Source of the DNA: an uncultured Flavobacteriales bacterium
GTDB taxonomy: Bacteria > Bacteroidota > Bacteroidia > Flavobacteriales > Crocinitomicaceae
DNA: 33,328 nt
Direction: 5' to 3'
NCBI GenBank assembly: GCA_946479285.1
Contig: CAMLFH010000035.1
Span: 1 to 33,328, forward strand
Each line of letters starts with the position of its first letter. Within the stretch, counting starts at the first letter, position 1. The position numbers and the translations under genes were made by a program. The notes beneath the pieces are model-generated. The model was not told the DNA's origin and made no database searches. It saw nothing but the letters and a program-made list of their open reading frames with translations. Below are positions 32,146 through 33,328 of the stretch, piece by piece.

Positions 32146-33105
32146 TCATTTCACATACGTTAAAGCATGCCTTAAAAATGGACCGCCTTCATAATTTGGC
32201 AGTTCAAGAAATATCCAACAAAGATTGATTTTACCTTTCATGATCACTTTATCTCCGTCAACTAGTTGAAAGGTATTGTCAGCTTCATTCATGGCATTTC
32301 CGTAATCAACTTTATAGGTAACGCTTGTGGAGTCGCTCCAGTTATCCAGGTGATCCAGGAGTTCGTCTTTTTGAATAACCACCGCTGTATGGTTTGGAAG
32401 GAACCTGATGAAAAATGTCCGTCCTTCTAAACCATGAACCTTTATATGCTGCTTGAAATAGTAATACCCGGTGTATCTTACAAATGAAAAACCTTCCGAA
32501 TTCTCATTTAATTCGAAAGGGAACAGCTCCTGTCCTAACTTCCAAACTTTGTCTTTCATTAAATAGTGACTGTTGGAAGTTGTAAATTTAGATGTATATT
32601 TCTTATTTAACTCACGAGAGTAAATATGGTCTATCACTGTGTTTTTCCGGATGTTTTTTATTTCTCTACAGATGATGCGTTTATCTAAAGGGTCCGGATT
32701 CCATACAGCAAATGAAGTTAAGCCCCAGGAATAACCGGTTGAATCTGAGAACTGCTTTTTATGAGAGAAAAGAGCTCTGGTTTGAATTTCACCTGTCCGG
32801 TACGTTTCAATTTCTTCAAGTCGATACTTATTTTTCCATTTCGTGTACCGAACAGAATACCCATCCAGCTTTCCAGTTATATAATGCTGAAAAAACACAG
32901 TTTCTTTTGAACTAAATTTAACCCAGCCGGTTATCGGTTCTTTTTTAGCTGTATCCACTAAAGTATAGTAATCTCCCCGTTCATAATCATAAGTAGTTCC
33001 TTGCCAGGAAATAATTGTATCAATGATTAAAGGATCCTGACCATGAACTTTAAAAAAGCACATAGCGTTGAACAGAAAGACTAGTATAGTTGTAGTTTTT
33101 GACAT
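32146..33105 (-). CDS. Secreted protein with MORN-like repeats, unknown function
   Basis: A 319-residue protein with a signal peptide (MSKTTTILVFLFNAMCFFKVHG, cleavage near residue 22). Residues about 56-110 (EPITGWVKF, ITGKLDGYSVRYTKWKN, TYRTGEIQTRALF) match the spacing of MORN/YwqK-like antitoxin-type repeats, in which short G-x-(Y/W) hairpins stack. The rest has no recognised motif; the C-terminal third (KVDYGNAMNEADNTFQLVDGDKVIMKGKINLCW) looks like a beta sandwich. It is convergent with the pentapeptide gene and has its own -7 box. Confidence 0.8.
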   Translation of the reverse strand: MSKTTTILVFLFNAMCFFKVHGQDPLIIDTIISWQGTTYDYERGDYYTLVDTAKKEPITGWVKFSSKETVFFQHYITGKLDGYSVRYTKWKNKYRLEEIETYRTGEIQTRALFSHKKQFSDSTGYSWGLTSFAVWNPDPLDKRIICREIKNIRKNTVIDHIYSRELNKKYTSKFTTSNSHYLMKDKVWKLGQELFPFELNENSEGFSFVRYTGYYYFKQHIKVHGLEGRTFFIRFLPNHTAVVIQKDELLDHLDNWSDSTSVTYKVDYGNAMNEADNTFQLVDGDKVIMKGKINLCWIFLELPNYEGGPFLRHALTYVK

Positions 33106-33130
33106 TTTTTATTTGTAGGTGCTTTTCCTT

Positions 33131-33138
33131 CAAACCTA
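33131..33138 (-). promoter_or_regulatory. -7 box of the 33105 gene
   Basis: On the minus strand TAGGTTTG (33138 to 33131) is a perfect TAnnTTTG box, 25 nt before the ATG at 33105. Confidence 0.5.
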
Positions 33139-33175
33139 CACAAAAATATCATTTAGTGGAAAAGTTACGATATTC

Positions 33176-33219
33176 TCCCGCAGATTCCTGAAATACTATT
33201 AGCTGCAGAATCTGCGGGA
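33176..33219. repeat. Perfect 12-bp hairpin
   Basis: TCCCGCAGATTC (33176-33187) pairs exactly with GAATCTGCGGGA (33208-33219) across a 20-nt loop. It lies upstream of the minus-strand 33105 gene and ends in the first copy of the direct repeat at 33215. Confidence 0.75.
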
Positions 33220-33322
33220 TGAACTCCAGCCCCAAAAAAATTCACACAATAAAAAAAGCTCAGTGAAAACTGAGCTTTTGTAGCGAGACGAAGTCCCGAT
33301 AGCTATCGGGATGAACTCCAGC
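33215..33322. repeat. Direct repeat CGGGATGAACTCCAGC, each copy attached to a hairpin
   Basis: The 16-mer occurs at 33215-33230 and 33307-33322. The first follows the 12-bp hairpin, the second the perfect 18-bp palindrome TCCCGATAGCTATCGGGA (33294-33311). It looks like a dispersed hairpin-plus-tail element with two copies at the window edge. Confidence 0.6.
33254..33279. terminator. Bidirectional intrinsic terminator
   Basis: AAAAGCTCAGT (33254-33264), loop GAAA, ACTGAGCTTTT (33269-33279): an 11-bp stem with A- and T-runs. It probably terminates a transcript entering from beyond the right edge. Confidence 0.8.
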
Positions 33323-33328
33323 ACCCAA

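Overview
The window is a stretch of ordinary chromosome from a member of the Bacteroidota, most likely Flavobacteriales; a Crocinitomicaceae/Fluviicola-type organism is my guess, not something shown. The support is: two secreted proteins ending in type IX secretion (T9SS) sorting domains, one of type B (at 14851-15144) and one of type A (at 25237-25458); recurrent TAnnTTTG -7 promoter boxes instead of -35/-10 promoters; A-rich start regions without Shine-Dalgarno sequences; an Mg-type HemB; and the bacillithiol enzyme BshA. I see no phage, plasmid, insertion sequence, CRISPR, tRNA or rRNA.

Layout. 1-4501: a partial lipoprotein gene (-), hemB (+), a three-gene minus-strand cluster of unknown envelope proteins (two share a CDCC cysteine cluster), and a small secreted protein (+) with a clear terminator. 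4575-8078: a minus-strand quinone/electrophile-type cluster (MDR oxidoreductase, NmrA-like reductase, AraC regulator) divergent from a hot-dog thioesterase. 8184-9494: a DbpA-like RNA helicase (-). 9733-15144: a 1803-residue secreted repeat protein with a type B T9SS signal. 15145-15599: a gene-free stretch full of hairpins, with a possible structured RNA and a perfect 38-bp palindromic terminator. 15600-20769: a tight minus-strand operon, mutL, rhomboid, rhomboid, EEP-fold membrane hydrolase, then a small lipoprotein. 20990-25176: a GH3/serine-hydrolase fusion followed by bshA. 25237-26766: a type A T9SS cargo protein (-). 26897-30108: four plus-strand genes (DinB-like DUF1569, two unknowns, a CrtI/CrtISO-type flavoprotein). 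30252-33105: trxA, a nitroreductase (-), a Qnr-like pentapeptide repeat protein and a MORN-like secreted protein (-). The right edge carries more hairpins and a direct repeat.

Themes. The genes mostly serve housekeeping and the cell envelope: haem synthesis, mismatch repair, peptidoglycan turnover, thiol/redox balance and protein secretion. The most unusual signals lie between the genes: (1) four genes whose -7 box ends exactly 4 nt before the start codon, implying leaderless mRNAs; (2) the hairpin-rich gap at 15276-15586; (3) short 7-bp and 8-bp tandem arrays based on CGAATT at four intergenic sites; (4) an ABAB domain duplication plus an equal-length 519-bp duplication inside the giant secreted protein; and (5) a MutL whose endonuclease motif is degenerate. 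I found no clear new multi-gene system.
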